From Bacillus manliponensis (GTDB lineage Bacteria > Bacillota > Bacilli > Bacillales > Bacillaceae_G): a stretch of DNA of 64,000 bases. The DNA lies in contig NZ_JOTN01000004.1 of the NCBI RefSeq assembly GCF_000712595.1, positions 124,001-188,000 on the forward strand. The letters are read 5' to 3'. A program made the position numbers and the translations under genes. Position 1 is the stretch's first letter. Every line of letters begins with the position of its first letter. The notes under the pieces were generated by a model, which did no database searches, was not told where the DNA came from, and worked only from the letters and a program-made list of their open reading frames with translations. Shown here piece after piece: positions 34,870 to 44,000 of the stretch.

Positions 34870-35799
34870 ATGGGACGTTATACATTGCAACGTTTCGCGT
34901 ACATGTTTATTACACTATTTTTAATTACAAGTGCAACATTCTTTTTAATGAAGTTGCTACCAGGTTCTCCACTGAAGAACCAAGAGAAATTATCGCCAGA
35001 GCAGCAAGAGATTATTTTAGAGAAATATGGTCTAAATGATCCAGTTCCTGTTCAATATGCGAACTATTTGAAAAATTTGGCGCAAGGTGATTTAGGGGTA
35101 TCATTCCAATATGATAACCGTCCGGTAACAGATATGATTGTTGACCGTATTGGTCCATCTGCACAACTTGGACTTCAAGCTATTATATTAGGTACATTTA
35201 TTGGATTATTATTAGGAATCATTGCGGCACTTCGCAATAATACGTGGGTTGACTACGGTGCTACATTTATTTCGGTACTTGGTATGTCGATTCCATCATT
35301 CGTATTTGCTGCGTTATTACAGTATTATGTTGCTGTACAATTAGGATGGTTACCAGTAGCCTTTTGGAAAGGTTTTAATTATACAATTTTACCAACAGTT
35401 GCATTATCAGTAGGTATTATTGCAACAATTGCACGTTTCTCACGTGCTGAGTTAATTGAAGTATTGCAAGCCGAATACATTTTAACGGCAAAAGCAAAAG
35501 GATTAAGCCAAGGTGCAATTATTATTAAGCACGCACTTCGTAACTCGCTTATCCCAGTTATTACAATTTTAGGACCGATGGTAGCTGGTTTAATGACAGG
35601 TACACTTGTTATTGAGAAAGTTTTTGCGGTACCAGGGCTTGGAGAGCAATTTGTTAACTCCATCGTTTTAAAGGATTACACAGTTATCATGGGAACGACA
35701 ATTTTCTATAGTGCAGTATTCGTATTTGTTATCTTTATTGTCGACATTTTATACGGTGTAGTTGATCCTCGTATTCGTTTAGCAGGAGGTAAAAAATAA
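34870..35799 (+). CDS. oppB: oligopeptide ABC transporter permease OppB
   Basis: OppB (309 residues) is one of the two membrane subunits of the oligopeptide permease. It has about six transmembrane helices and the conserved EAA loop (RAELIEVLQAEYILTAKAKG) that contacts the ATPases. The N-terminus (RYTLQRFAYMFITLF, then KLLPGSPL) is typical. The ATG has GGGGAGG upstream. Its TAA overlaps the oppC ATG by one base. In Bacillus, Opp imports nutrient peptides and also signalling peptides of the Rap/Phr and PlcR/PapR type. Confidence 0.96.
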   Translation: MGRYTLQRFAYMFITLFLITSATFFLMKLLPGSPLKNQEKLSPEQQEIILEKYGLNDPVPVQYANYLKNLAQGDLGVSFQYDNRPVTDMIVDRIGPSAQLGLQAIILGTFIGLLLGIIAALRNNTWVDYGATFISVLGMSIPSFVFAALLQYYVAVQLGWLPVAFWKGFNYTILPTVALSVGIIATIARFSRAELIEVLQAEYILTAKAKGLSQGAIIIKHALRNSLIPVITILGPMVAGLMTGTLVIEKVFAVPGLGEQFVNSIVLKDYTVIMGTTIFYSAVFVFVIFIVDILYGVVDPRIRLAGGKK

Positions 35800-36812
35800 T
35801 GAAAGATATGAAGAAAATATCTCCAGATTTATTTCAACCAGCAAATCAAGCAGACGTTGATAATGAGAAAATTGCCCGTCCGAGTTTAACGTATTGGCAA
35901 GATGCAAGAAGACGTCTTGTTCAACATAGAGGAGCTATGTTTGGTGTTGTTTTACTTGCAATTGTTGCATTTTTTGCAATATTCGGTCCGATGATGAGCA
36001 ACTACTCATATAAGGATCAAGACTTAAATCGTGCGAAACTTCCACCGAAAATGCCAGTTATTGAGAACATTAGTTGGTTACCATTTGACGGTGTTGACCA
36101 ATATGGCGTCGATCAATATGAAAAACGTGGTATTGATGAGTATTTCTGGTTTGGTACAGATGACCTTGGACGTGATATTTGGACAAGAACGTGGGAAGGA
36201 ACACGCGTATCTTTATATATCGCATTCTTAGCATCATTTATTGAATTATCGATTGGGGTTGCGTATGGTGGTATTTCTGCCTTCTATGGTGGACGAGTTG
36301 ATAACTTAATGCAACGTTTTGCGGAAGTGTTAAACGGTATTCCATACTTAATCATCGTTATCTTAATGGTAATTGTAATGGACCCAGGGATTTTATCAAT
36401 TACATTTGCGATGGCATTAACAGGTTGGATTGGTATGTCGCGTATTGTACGTGGGCAAATATTAAAGTTAAAAAATCAAGAGTATGTATTAGCATCTCGT
36501 ACGCTTGGCGCAACAAATACACAATTAATTGTTAAACATTTAGTACCAAATATTATGGGTTCTATTATTGTTATGACGATGTTTACAATTCCAGGAGCAG
36601 TATTTGGAGAGGCGTTCTTAAGCTTTATCGGTTTAGGAATTCAACCGCCGTTTGCATCACTTGGTTCTCTTGTAAGTGATGGATTTAAGTCTATTCAGAC
36701 GTATCCACACATGATGTTTATTCCGGCGGCTGTAATCAGTATGCTAATTTTAGCATTCAACTTATTAGGTGATGGACTGCGTGATGCGTTAGATCCAAAA
36801 ATGCGTAAGTAA
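35799..36812 (+). CDS. oppC: oligopeptide ABC transporter permease OppC
   Basis: OppC (337 residues) is the second membrane subunit. It begins with a cytosolic N-terminal extension (about 40 residues), a first helix (FGVVLLAIVAFFAIFGPMM), and an extracytoplasmic segment with FGTDDLGRDIWTRTWEGTR, the OppC signature. The EAA loop reads LKNQEYVLASRTLGATNTQ. It has about six helices. The start overlaps the oppB stop codon (TAATG). Confidence 0.96.
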   Translation: MKDMKKISPDLFQPANQADVDNEKIARPSLTYWQDARRRLVQHRGAMFGVVLLAIVAFFAIFGPMMSNYSYKDQDLNRAKLPPKMPVIENISWLPFDGVDQYGVDQYEKRGIDEYFWFGTDDLGRDIWTRTWEGTRVSLYIAFLASFIELSIGVAYGGISAFYGGRVDNLMQRFAEVLNGIPYLIIVILMVIVMDPGILSITFAMALTGWIGMSRIVRGQILKLKNQEYVLASRTLGATNTQLIVKHLVPNIMGSIIVMTMFTIPGAVFGEAFLSFIGLGIQPPFASLGSLVSDGFKSIQTYPHMMFIPAAVISMLILAFNLLGDGLRDALDPKMRK

Positions 36813-36832
36813 GGCAGAGAGGAGAAAAAGAG

Positions 36833-37879
36833 ATGAAAACATTATTAGAAGTAAAAGATTTACAAGTCTCCTTTGATACACATGCTGGTGAAGTACAAGC
36901 AGTTCGCGGAGTAACGTTTGATTTAAAAAAAGGTGAGACTTTAGCGATTGTAGGGGAATCGGGTTCAGGAAAATCCGTTACTTCTAAAGCGTTAATGGGA
37001 CTAATTCCAAACCCGCCAGGCCGTATTAAAAACGGAGAAATTTTATTTGAAGGTCGTGACCTAGCGAAGTTATCAGAAAAAGAAATGCAACAAGTACGCG
37101 GAAAAGATATTGCGATGATTTTCCAAGACCCGATGACATCGTTAAACCCAACGATGACAGTTGGAAATCAAATTATGGAAGGGCTTATTAAGCACCAAAA
37201 TATGAGCAAAGCTGATGCGCGTAAAGTTGCATTAGAGCTTCTTGATCTTGTAGGAATTCCAAATCCTGATGCAAGGTTAAAGCAATATCCACACCAATTC
37301 TCAGGTGGTATGAGACAGCGTGTTGTAATTGCGATGGCACTTGCTTGTAATCCGAAGTTATTAATTGCCGATGAGCCAACAACAGCACTTGATGTAACGA
37401 TTCAAGCGCAAATTTTAGAGCTAATGAAAGATATTCAGCAAAAAACAGAAGCGGCAATTATTTTCATTACGCACGATTTAGGTGTAGTAGCAAACGTTGC
37501 GGACCGTGTTGCAGTTATGTACGCAGGAAAAGTTGTAGAGATTGGTACGGTTGATGAAATTTTCTACAATCCAAAGCATCCATATACATGGGGACTGTTA
37601 GCATCTATGCCAAGTTTAGACGGTGGAGAAGATGAATTATATGCAATTCCTGGAACGCCGCCAGATTTATTAAAACCGCCAAAAGGCGACGCATTTGCAG
37701 CGCGTAACCCACAAGCGTTAAAGATTGATTTCGAAATGGATCCACCTTTATTTAAAGTGAGTGATACGCATTATGCAGCAACTTGGTTGCTTCATGAGCA
37801 AGCTCCTTATGTAGAGCCACCTGAAATTGTTCAGAAACGCATTCGTCAAATGAAAGCAGGTGAACAACATGACAAATAA
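36833..37879 (+). CDS. oppD: oligopeptide ABC transporter ATPase OppD
   Basis: OppD (348 residues) is one ATPase of the permease. It shows Walker A (GESGSGKS), the Q-loop, the ABC signature (FSGGMRQR), Walker B (LLIADEPTTALDV) and the H-loop (ITHDLG). The C-terminal oligopeptide-transporter extension (HPYTWGLLASMPSL, GDAFAARN) is present, but its end has only a few cysteines compared with iron-sulfur-binding relatives. It overlaps oppF by 11 bases. Confidence 0.96.
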   Translation: MKTLLEVKDLQVSFDTHAGEVQAVRGVTFDLKKGETLAIVGESGSGKSVTSKALMGLIPNPPGRIKNGEILFEGRDLAKLSEKEMQQVRGKDIAMIFQDPMTSLNPTMTVGNQIMEGLIKHQNMSKADARKVALELLDLVGIPNPDARLKQYPHQFSGGMRQRVVIAMALACNPKLLIADEPTTALDVTIQAQILELMKDIQQKTEAAIIFITHDLGVVANVADRVAVMYAGKVVEIGTVDEIFYNPKHPYTWGLLASMPSLDGGEDELYAIPGTPPDLLKPPKGDAFAARNPQALKIDFEMDPPLFKVSDTHYAATWLLHEQAPYVEPPEIVQKRIRQMKAGEQHDK

Positions 37880-38804
37880 TCGTGAAAAATTAATTGAAGT
37901 AAAAAACTTAAAACAATACTTTAATGTGAGTGGTGGAGTTGTAAAAGCGATTGATAATGTCACGTTTGACATTTACCGCGGTGAAACATTTGGACTAGTT
38001 GGAGAATCTGGTTCTGGTAAATCAACGACGGGTAGAACGATTATTCGTCTATATGATGCAACTGATGGTGAAGTGAAATTTGATGGTGAAAATGTTCACG
38101 GAAGAAAATCACGTGCAGAGCTGAAGAAGTTTAACCGTAAAATGCAAATGATTTTCCAAGATCCTTATGCATCATTAAACCCACGTATGACTGTTAAAGA
38201 TATTATTGCAGAAGGCATCGATATTCACGGTTTAGCAAAAAACAAAGAAGATCGTATCAACCGTGTGTATGAGCTACTTGAGACAGTAGGTTTAAATCGC
38301 GAGCATGCAAACCGCTTCCCGCATGAGTTCTCTGGTGGTCAGCGTCAGCGTATTGGAATTGCACGTGCCCTTGCGGTAGATCCAGACTTTATTATTGCCG
38401 ATGAGCCAATTTCAGCACTTGACGTATCCATTCAGGCGCAAGTCGTAAACTTGTTGAAAAATCTGCAAAAAGAAAAAGGATTAACATACTTATTCATTGC
38501 CCATGATTTATCGATGGTAAAATATATTAGCGATCGTATTGGTGTAATGTATCATGGTAAAATTGTAGAGCTTGCAGATAGTAATGAACTGTACGAGCAT
38601 CCAATTCATCCATATACAAAGTCACTATTATCAGCGATCCCACTTCCAGATCCAGACTATGAGCGTAATCGTAAGCGTATTATTTATGATCCGTCTCAGC
38701 ATGAATACGGAAACGAAGAGCCACAAATGCGTGAAATTCGTCCTGGACATTTCGTTCTTTGTTCAGAAGCAGAGTATAAAAAATATAAAGAAATTTATCA
38801 ATAA
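37869..38804 (+). CDS. oppF: oligopeptide ABC transporter ATPase OppF
   Basis: OppF (311 residues) is the partner ATPase. Motifs: Walker [10 protein letters not shown], signature FSGGQRQR, Walker [15 protein letters not shown]-loop IAHDLSMV, and the C-terminal [19 protein letters not shown] region. I chose the ATG at 37869 (MTNNREKL), which has AGGTGA upstream and lies inside the end of oppD; a GTG three codons earlier overlaps that site. A terminator follows, so oppA is transcribed separately or by readthrough. Confidence 0.95.
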   Translation: MTNNREKLIEVKNLKQYFNVSGGVVKAIDNVTFDIYRGETFGLVGESGSGKSTTGRTIIRLYDATDGEVKFDGENVHGRKSRAELKKFNRKMQMIFQDPYASLNPRMTVKDIIAEGIDIHGLAKNKEDRINRVYELLETVGLNREHANRFPHEFSGGQRQRIGIARALAVDPDFIIADEPISALDVSIQAQVVNLLKNLQKEKGLTYLFIAHDLSMVKYISDRIGVMYHGKIVELADSNELYEHPIHPYTKSLLSAIPLPDPDYERNRKRIIYDPSQHEYGNEEPQMREIRPGHFVLCSEAEYKKYKEIYQ

Positions 38805-38809
38805 GAGAA

Positions 38810-38840
38810 AAACGGCCTGTTTTCAGGTCGTTTTTTTATT
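38810..38840 (+). terminator. terminator after oppF
   Basis: AAACGGCCTG / CAGGTCGTTT (one wobble pair) with a run of seven T. Confidence 0.82.
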
Positions 38841-39152
38841 TCGAGGGAATATAGGGACATATTTAATAGATGAATAATGAATAATACTTTAGTAAATAAA
38901 CTATTGCGACAAAAACAGTTACTTATTCTCTGATAATTTAAATTATTCAATCAAATTGGTTTTTGAGCTATTAAAACGCTATGTATTACTTGTTGAAGCG
39001 TTTACAAATGTTGTCATATTAACAGAAAATTTTAGCAAGAAAGAAAAAAAGATATACAAAAATCATATTTGCATGTATAATATGAATTATTAGAAAGTAT
39101 ATACAATTCTTTCTGCTTAGGCAGGGTAACGTGTCATAGGGAGGGCATAAGG
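38841..39152 (+). promoter_or_regulatory. oppA upstream region: promoter and possible cre site
   Basis: This 312-bp region carries a promoter with TATACA (39053-39058), 17 bases, TATAAT (39076-39081). At 38993-39006, TTGAAGCGTTTACA matches the CcpA cre consensus TGwAArCGyTwwCA at 12 of 14 positions. No reading frame of note is present. Catabolite control is only inferred. Confidence 0.5.
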
Positions 39153-40793
39153 ATGAAGAAAAAGGTACCAGTGCTACTTGCATCAGCATTAACAATGAGC
39201 ATGATGTTAGCGGCTTGTGGATCTCCGAAAGAGGAGTCAAAAGCAAAGGCAAAAGGGGACAAAACAAGCGGTAAGCAAGTGATTAACTTACTTGCGGCGT
39301 CAGAAATTCCAACAATGGATCCGACGTTGTCAACAGATTCGGCATCTTCACAAGTAATGAACAACACAATGGAAGGACTATATCGTCTTGAAAAAGATGA
39401 TAAGTTAGTACCAGGTGTAGCAGAAACTCATGACAAATCTGGAGATGGTAAAAAATACACATTTAAATTACGTAAAGATGCAAAATGGTCAAATGGCGAT
39501 CCTGTAACAGCACATGATTTTGTATACTCTTGGAGAAGAGCGGTTGACCCAGCGACAGCTGCAAAATCAGCATATATTATGTTTGACGTAAAAAATGCAG
39601 AGAAAGTTAATAAAGGTGAATTAACACCAGATCAATTAGGTGTTAAAGCAGTTGATGATTATACATTTGAAGTGGAACTGGACAATCCAGTACCGTACTT
39701 TGCAGATTTAACAATTTATCCGCTGTTCTATCCTTTAAATGAGAAATATGTAACAGAACAAGGGAATCAGTTCGGATTAGAAGCAAATACAACACTTTAT
39801 AACGGTCCATTCGTATTAAGTGAATGGAAGCACGAACAAAGCTATCAATTAAAGAAAAACCCAGGATATTGGGATGAGAAAACAGTAAAATTAGAAGAAG
39901 TAAACTTTAATGTCGTAAAAGAAACAGCAACAGCTGTTAACCTATATGAAACAGGCGAAGTAGATCGCGCTGGTTTATCAGCAGAATTTGTAGATAAATA
40001 TCGTAATGATCCAGGCTTCAAAACGATGGATGAGCCGACAGTATTCTTCTTACGTTTAAACCAGAAAAATGAAGCATTAGCGAATAAAAATATTCGTAAA
40101 GCAATCTCTATGGGCTTTGAGCGTGAAGTAATGGTAAATACAATGTTCAATAACGGTTCTCAAGCTGCTTACGGTTTAATTCCGAAAGACTTCGTTAAAA
40201 GCCCAGACGGAAAAGACTTCCGTAAAGAAAACGGTAAAATGGTAAAAGCTGATGCAAAAGAAGCGAAAAAATATTGGGAAGCTGGTTTGAAAGAGTTAGG
40301 CACAGATAAAGTTGAGCTATCTTTATTAAACTCTGATTCAGATCTTGCGAAGAAAACAAGTGAGTACTTAAAAGGTGAATTAGAAAAGAACTTACCAGGC
40401 TTAACAGTAAACCTTCAAACACAACCATTCGCACAAGTATTAAAGTTAGAAAGCAGCGGCGAGTTTGATATTTCCTTCAGTGGCTGGGGTCCAGACTTCC
40501 CAGATGCAATGACATTCTTAGATATGTTCGTAACGGACGGAGCGCAAAATAAAATGTCGTACTCTAACCCGGAATACGATAAACTTATCCGAGAAGCGAA
40601 GCAAAATGGTTCTGACTTAGACAAGCGCTGGGATGATTTATTAAAAGCAGAAAAAATGTTATTTGAAGACGCAGTAATCGCACCAATTTATCAACGTGGA
40701 TCAGCACGTGTAGAGCGTGAAACAATTAAAGATCTGTACATGCATAAATACGGCGGCGACATGAGCTTGAAATGGGCTTACGTAAGTAAATAA
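39153..40793 (+). CDS. oppA: oligopeptide-binding lipoprotein OppA
   Basis: OppA (546 residues) is the extracellular peptide-binding lipoprotein that delivers peptides to OppBC. It has a signal peptide with the lipobox LAAC (Cys at about residue 22) and the SBP family 5 pattern (EIPTMDPTLSTDSASSQVMN, YTFKLRKDAKWSNGDPVTAHDF, SFSGWGPDFPDAMTFLD). The ATG has AGGGAGGG upstream. Unlike B. subtilis, where oppA is first in the operon, here it comes last, behind a terminator and with its own promoter, which allows higher expression of the binding protein. Confidence 0.95.
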   Translation: MKKKVPVLLASALTMSMMLAACGSPKEESKAKAKGDKTSGKQVINLLAASEIPTMDPTLSTDSASSQVMNNTMEGLYRLEKDDKLVPGVAETHDKSGDGKKYTFKLRKDAKWSNGDPVTAHDFVYSWRRAVDPATAAKSAYIMFDVKNAEKVNKGELTPDQLGVKAVDDYTFEVELDNPVPYFADLTIYPLFYPLNEKYVTEQGNQFGLEANTTLYNGPFVLSEWKHEQSYQLKKNPGYWDEKTVKLEEVNFNVVKETATAVNLYETGEVDRAGLSAEFVDKYRNDPGFKTMDEPTVFFLRLNQKNEALANKNIRKAISMGFEREVMVNTMFNNGSQAAYGLIPKDFVKSPDGKDFRKENGKMVKADAKEAKKYWEAGLKELGTDKVELSLLNSDSDLAKKTSEYLKGELEKNLPGLTVNLQTQPFAQVLKLESSGEFDISFSGWGPDFPDAMTFLDMFVTDGAQNKMSYSNPEYDKLIREAKQNGSDLDKRWDDLLKAEKMLFEDAVIAPIYQRGSARVERETIKDLYMHKYGGDMSLKWAYVSK

Positions 40794-40826
40794 GTAAAAC
40801 GATAAGATGTACCTATACACATATAA

Positions 40827-40861
40827 AAACGAAGCAGGCGGCTTTTCCTGCTTCGTTTTTT
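40827..40861. terminator. bidirectional terminator after oppA
   Basis: AAAACGAAGCAGG / CCTGCTTCGTTTT with T-runs on both sides. Confidence 0.88.
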
Positions 40862-41063
40862 AATACGTTTTTTTCTTATAAATATTGTTTCCGCCAACTT
40901 TATTCCAGCTCGATTGCATTCGACTGCTCTGATTGACAAATTTCATATTATTTTTCCTACCAAATACTTTTTCTCCGATGCTATTTGTAATGACACCGAT
41001 AAAAGCAGTAATGCCGATAACGAGGAGTGCAACAATTGCAAAGTCAATAAAAAAAGCAACCAT
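40860..41063 (-). CDS. small single-pass membrane protein
   Basis: The 67-residue protein has one long hydrophobic N-terminal segment (VAFFIDFAIVALLVIGITAF, residues 2-21) and a basic, asparagine-rich C-terminus (GRKNNMKFVNQSS ... NNIYKKKTY). The ATG has GGAGGACG upstream, and a terminator follows. I do not recognise a family. It occupies the region where B. subtilis carries yjbB/yjbC, but it is unlike those. Confidence 0.7.
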   Translation of the reverse strand: MVAFFIDFAIVALLVIGITAFIGVITNSIGEKVFGRKNNMKFVNQSSRMQSSWNKVGGNNIYKKKTY

Positions 41064-41089
41064 ATAGAACGTCCTCCTTTTGTTAAATG

Positions 41090-41639
41090 TATATATAATA
41101 TGGAAAGAGAGTAACTGACATAGTAGTGGTCATTTGCCTTTTGAAGCTATGTGCTGTGATATACCATAATGGTAGAAAGTTTCACTTTATTAATATTTGT
41201 GGAGAGTTGTACACTTACTTCTATTGTATGTGAGAAAGGGAATAAAAGAAAGAAAAGTTAGACAATATAATTGTTACAAATTCAGACTTTTCTTTTGAAA
41301 CGCATAGACAAGAAGGAGAACAATTTGATACAATAGTATTAAGAACAAATGTTCTTTAGGCTTGTCTTACAATTTATATAACTTTTGGCAGCTCTTTTCA
41401 AACATTCTAAGGTGAATTTACTGTATATTTCTACACAAATATATTGTATAATGATTATAGAAGTTACTTATTTAAAGTAATTGTTTTTGGAAAGAATACT
41501 TGTTTGTAAGTGATGTGCTAATTGCTTGTGAACTCGTTTGTTTTATTAGGAAGACAACTAGGTTAAAGACAAGGGAATTCTTTCAAATATGAAAAGTTAA
41601 TGAGTACAAAAATGTACTTTTAAGGAGAGTGAGTAATGT
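41090..41639. other. 550-bp intergenic region upstream of spx
   Basis: No gene is supported here; yjbC, which precedes spx in B. subtilis, is not seen. The region contains a short bcr1 right-end fragment (GAAAGTTTCACTTTAT, 41174-41190), TATAAT at 41447-41452 without a good -35, and the hairpin AGTACA / TGTACT at 41604-41619 just before the spx ribosome-binding site. Multiple promoters are expected for spx, but I cannot assign them. Confidence 0.5.
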
Positions 41640-42035
41640 ATGGTAACACTATATAGTTCTCCAAGTTGTACGTCTTGCAGAAAGGCGAAATTATGGTTAG
41701 AGGAAAATAATATTCCATATACGGAGAGAAACATTTTCTCGGATTCATTATCCATTGAGGAAATTAAAGAAATTTTACGTATGACGGAAAGTGGGACGGA
41801 TGAGATTATTTCAACACGTTCGAAAGTTTTCCAAGAACTAAATGTTAATTTAGAATCTTTACCTCTTCAAGACTTATATAAGTTAATTCGTAACAACCCA
41901 GGCATTCTTCGTCGTCCAATTATGATCGATGAAAAGCGTCTTCAAGTTGGGTATAATGAAGATGAAATTCGCCGCTTCTTACCACGTACGGTAAGAACAT
42001 TCCAGTTACGTGAAGCTCAGCGTCTTGTAAATTAA
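41640..42035 (+). CDS. spx: disulfide-stress regulator Spx
   Basis: Spx (131 residues) is an ArsC-fold protein that binds the alpha subunit of RNA polymerase and redirects transcription under thiol stress. It has the redox switch CTSC at residues 10-13 ([19 protein letters not shown]), the glycine Gly52 region ([11 protein letters not shown]) that contacts RNA polymerase, and the C-terminal NN/VN end recognised by ClpXP. The adaptor gene spxH, which promotes its degradation, lies at 51659-52555. The ATG has AAGGAG about 12 bases upstream. Confidence 0.96.
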   Translation: MVTLYSSPSCTSCRKAKLWLEENNIPYTERNIFSDSLSIEEIKEILRMTESGTDEIISTRSKVFQELNVNLESLPLQDLYKLIRNNPGILRRPIMIDEKRLQVGYNEDEIRRFLPRTVRTFQLREAQRLVN

Positions 42036-42056
42036 GTATAATGTTATTTATTATAT

Positions 42057-42091
42057 AAAAACCTTCTACTGATTTGTAGAAGGTTTTTAGC
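42057..42091. terminator. bidirectional terminator between spx and yjbE
   Basis: AAAAACCTTCTAC / GTAGAAGGTTTTT sits between convergent genes. Confidence 0.88.
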
Positions 42092-42095
42092 ATAA

Positions 42096-42776
42096 TTACA
42101 GTTTTTTTGTTCTGTTGCGTAGTCGCATTTGATTTACGATATAGCCAATGCATAGTACAGTCAGAACAAAGAGAATGGGTATGCTTGACGCGAAAGTTGG
42201 GTTGCTTATGAAAAATGATGAAAGAGATTGTTCATGCGTTATCATTCTTCCAGCTGTATAAGCGAGAATGGCAGCGCCTATGTAGATAAGAAGTGGAAAG
42301 CGTTCCATAAATAATAAAATGAGTTTACTTCCCCATATAATAATCGGTATGGAGATGAGTAATCCGGTAATGACTAATAAAAAATTTCCATGTGCTGCTC
42401 CAGCGATAGCAAGTACATTATCAAACCCCATTACAAGATCTGCGAAGACAATTGTGCGTACAGCTTGAAATAAAGTTGTTTTTGCTTGTATAGAAGAAAG
42501 ATCGTGACTTTGGTCTGTTAGTAGATTCACGGAAATAAGAGTGAGCATGATGCCGCCGACAAGCTGTAAAAAAGGGATATCGAGCAAATAAACAGCAAGA
42601 ATGGTAAGTAAAATGCGAAGAACAATTGCTAAGCCTGTACCGAGAATAATGGCCTTATTACGCTCGTTTTCTGGTAAGTTTCTGCTTGCAAGGGCAATAA
42701 CGATAGCGTTATCACCACCTAATACAACATCAATCCCAATGATAATCAGTATAGATGTTAAAAATTCTAATTCCAT
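42096..42776 (-). CDS. yjbE: TerC family membrane protein YjbE
   Basis: The 226-residue protein belongs to the TerC/YjbE group of metal-ion exporters, for which manganese export is established in some members. It has about seven transmembrane helices and the conserved acidic pairs IDVVLGGDNAIVIA near the start and FADLVMGFDNVLAIAG in the middle. I chose the ATG at 42776 (MELEFLTSIL), with GGAGGC upstream, over a much longer frame that would read through a bcr1 copy. No yybP-ykoY manganese riboswitch is visible upstream. Confidence 0.88.
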   Translation of the reverse strand: MELEFLTSILIIIGIDVVLGGDNAIVIALASRNLPENERNKAIILGTGLAIVLRILLTILAVYLLDIPFLQLVGGIMLTLISVNLLTDQSHDLSSIQAKTTLFQAVRTIVFADLVMGFDNVLAIAGAAHGNFLLVITGLLISIPIIIWGSKLILLFMERFPLLIYIGAAILAYTAGRMITHEQSLSSFFISNPTFASSIPILFVLTVLCIGYIVNQMRLRNRTKKL

Positions 42777-42790
42777 GTATTCGGCCTCCG

Positions 42791-42911
42791 TTTGTCCCGC
42801 TTTAATGGACCGCCAAGTTCCTACTTCCATAGAAAAGCAGCCCATAAAAGTCCGATTCGTTCAACTAACACTTAGTGAAGATGGAGAAAGCTAAGTGAAG
42901 TTTCACTTTAT
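42791..42911 (+). repeat. bcr1 repeat, copy 9 (degenerate)
   Basis: From TTTGTCCCGCTTTAATGGAC to GTTTCACTTTAT, with AAAAGTCCGATTCGTTCAAC in the middle and a shortened ACACTTAGTG / CTAAGTG hairpin. It lies just upstream of yjbE. Confidence 0.78.
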
Positions 42912-43239
42912 CTTGTCCTTATACAGACATACGCAAGTTTTCGCCAGGATATGTACTAGAATAGAATTTTTCTAAGTATTCATATGTAAAACAGGGGAAT
43001 ATGAAAGATTATTTTCAGTTAGAGTGTAGAATGGTTACTTGTATACAATGATTTGATGTATTGGTAGAAAAAATATAGGGCTTTGGAAATAGGTGAATAA
43101 CTGTTTTTTTCAAAATAAGGTGATTTTATTTCCATTCTGGCTCATCTTATCATAAAATGAGAGTACAAGATTATAATTTTTTGTAATATGAGTGGGGAAT
43201 CCCTTCATAACCATTCCAAATAGGAAGGGAGAGGTTTTT
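42912..43239. other. intergenic region upstream of mecA
   Basis: No gene is seen in these 328 bases. A TATAAT lies at about 43170 in an AT-rich stretch, and CCCTTC / GAAGGG (43201-43230) forms a hairpin that ends close to the mecA ribosome-binding site and could affect its access. Confidence 0.4.
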
Positions 43240-43917
43240 TTGGATATCGAAAGAATTAACGATCATACGATGAAATTTTATATTTCGTACATTGATATAG
43301 AAGATCGTGGGTTTAACCGTGAGGAAATTTGGTATAACCGCGAAAGAAGTGAGGAGTTATTTTGGGAGATGATGGATGAAGCTCGTGATTACGATGACTT
43401 TTTCATTGACGGACCTCTTTGGATTCAAGTGGAAGCGATGGATAAAGGAATTGAGGTGCTTGTAACAAGAGCTGAACTCTCAAAAGATGGACAAAAATTA
43501 GAATTACCAATTGGTCTAGATAAAATTATTGATATTCCTCTTGATGAGAAAGTAGAAGCGCTATTTCAACAACAAAAAGAGGAAGAACAAGAAGCGGTTA
43601 CGCCATTTCACGAAGATGGAACGTTAGGCTTTTTAATTCGATTTGATGATTTTGAACATGTGATTTCGCTAAGTCATCGCCTTGTATTTGAAGATATACA
43701 AGATGAGTTACATTCATTTGAAGGCCGCTATTATGTATATGTAGAATTTGATGAAGTGCTACATGATGAAGAGGAAATAGATCGCATTTTAAGCATTATA
43801 TTAGAATACGGAGAAGAGTCAACGTTAACAATTCATCGTATACGTGAATATGGAAAAGCAGTTGTTGCTGAGAAAGCATTAGAAACAATTCGCACCCATT
43901 TTACACTTAAAAATTAG
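43240..43917 (+). CDS. mecA: ClpC adaptor MecA
   Basis: MecA (225 residues) is the adaptor that delivers ComK and other substrates to ClpC-ClpP and helps assemble ClpC. The N-terminal substrate-binding domain starts DIERINDHTMKFYISYIDIE; an acidic, glutamine-rich linker (QQQKEEEQEAV, about residues 109-119) leads to the C-terminal ClpC-binding domain (FDDFEHVISLSHRL, YYVYVEFDEVLHDEEEIDRI). The start is a TTG after GGAAGGGAGAGG; the longer frame from 43192 would extend the normally conserved N-terminus. Confidence 0.94.
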   Translation: MDIERINDHTMKFYISYIDIEDRGFNREEIWYNRERSEELFWEMMDEARDYDDFFIDGPLWIQVEAMDKGIEVLVTRAELSKDGQKLELPIGLDKIIDIPLDEKVEALFQQQKEEEQEAVTPFHEDGTLGFLIRFDDFEHVISLSHRLVFEDIQDELHSFEGRYYVYVEFDEVLHDEEEIDRILSIILEYGEESTLTIHRIREYGKAVVAEKALETIRTHFTLKN

Positions 43918-43948
43918 GCCGATTTCAACAGAATGAAATCGGCTTTTT
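43917..43948 (+). terminator. terminator of mecA
   Basis: GCCGATTTCA / TGAAATCGGC with five T directly after the stop codon. Confidence 0.88.
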
Positions 43949-44000
43949 ATATGTGTGGGACATACTATATGTAGAAGGTGTGTAAGTGAGGGGGGAAGAG

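Noticed and set aside
42600-42912. yybP-ykoY manganese riboswitch upstream of yjbE
   Set aside because: The region is occupied by a bcr1 copy, and the conserved riboswitch loops are not present.
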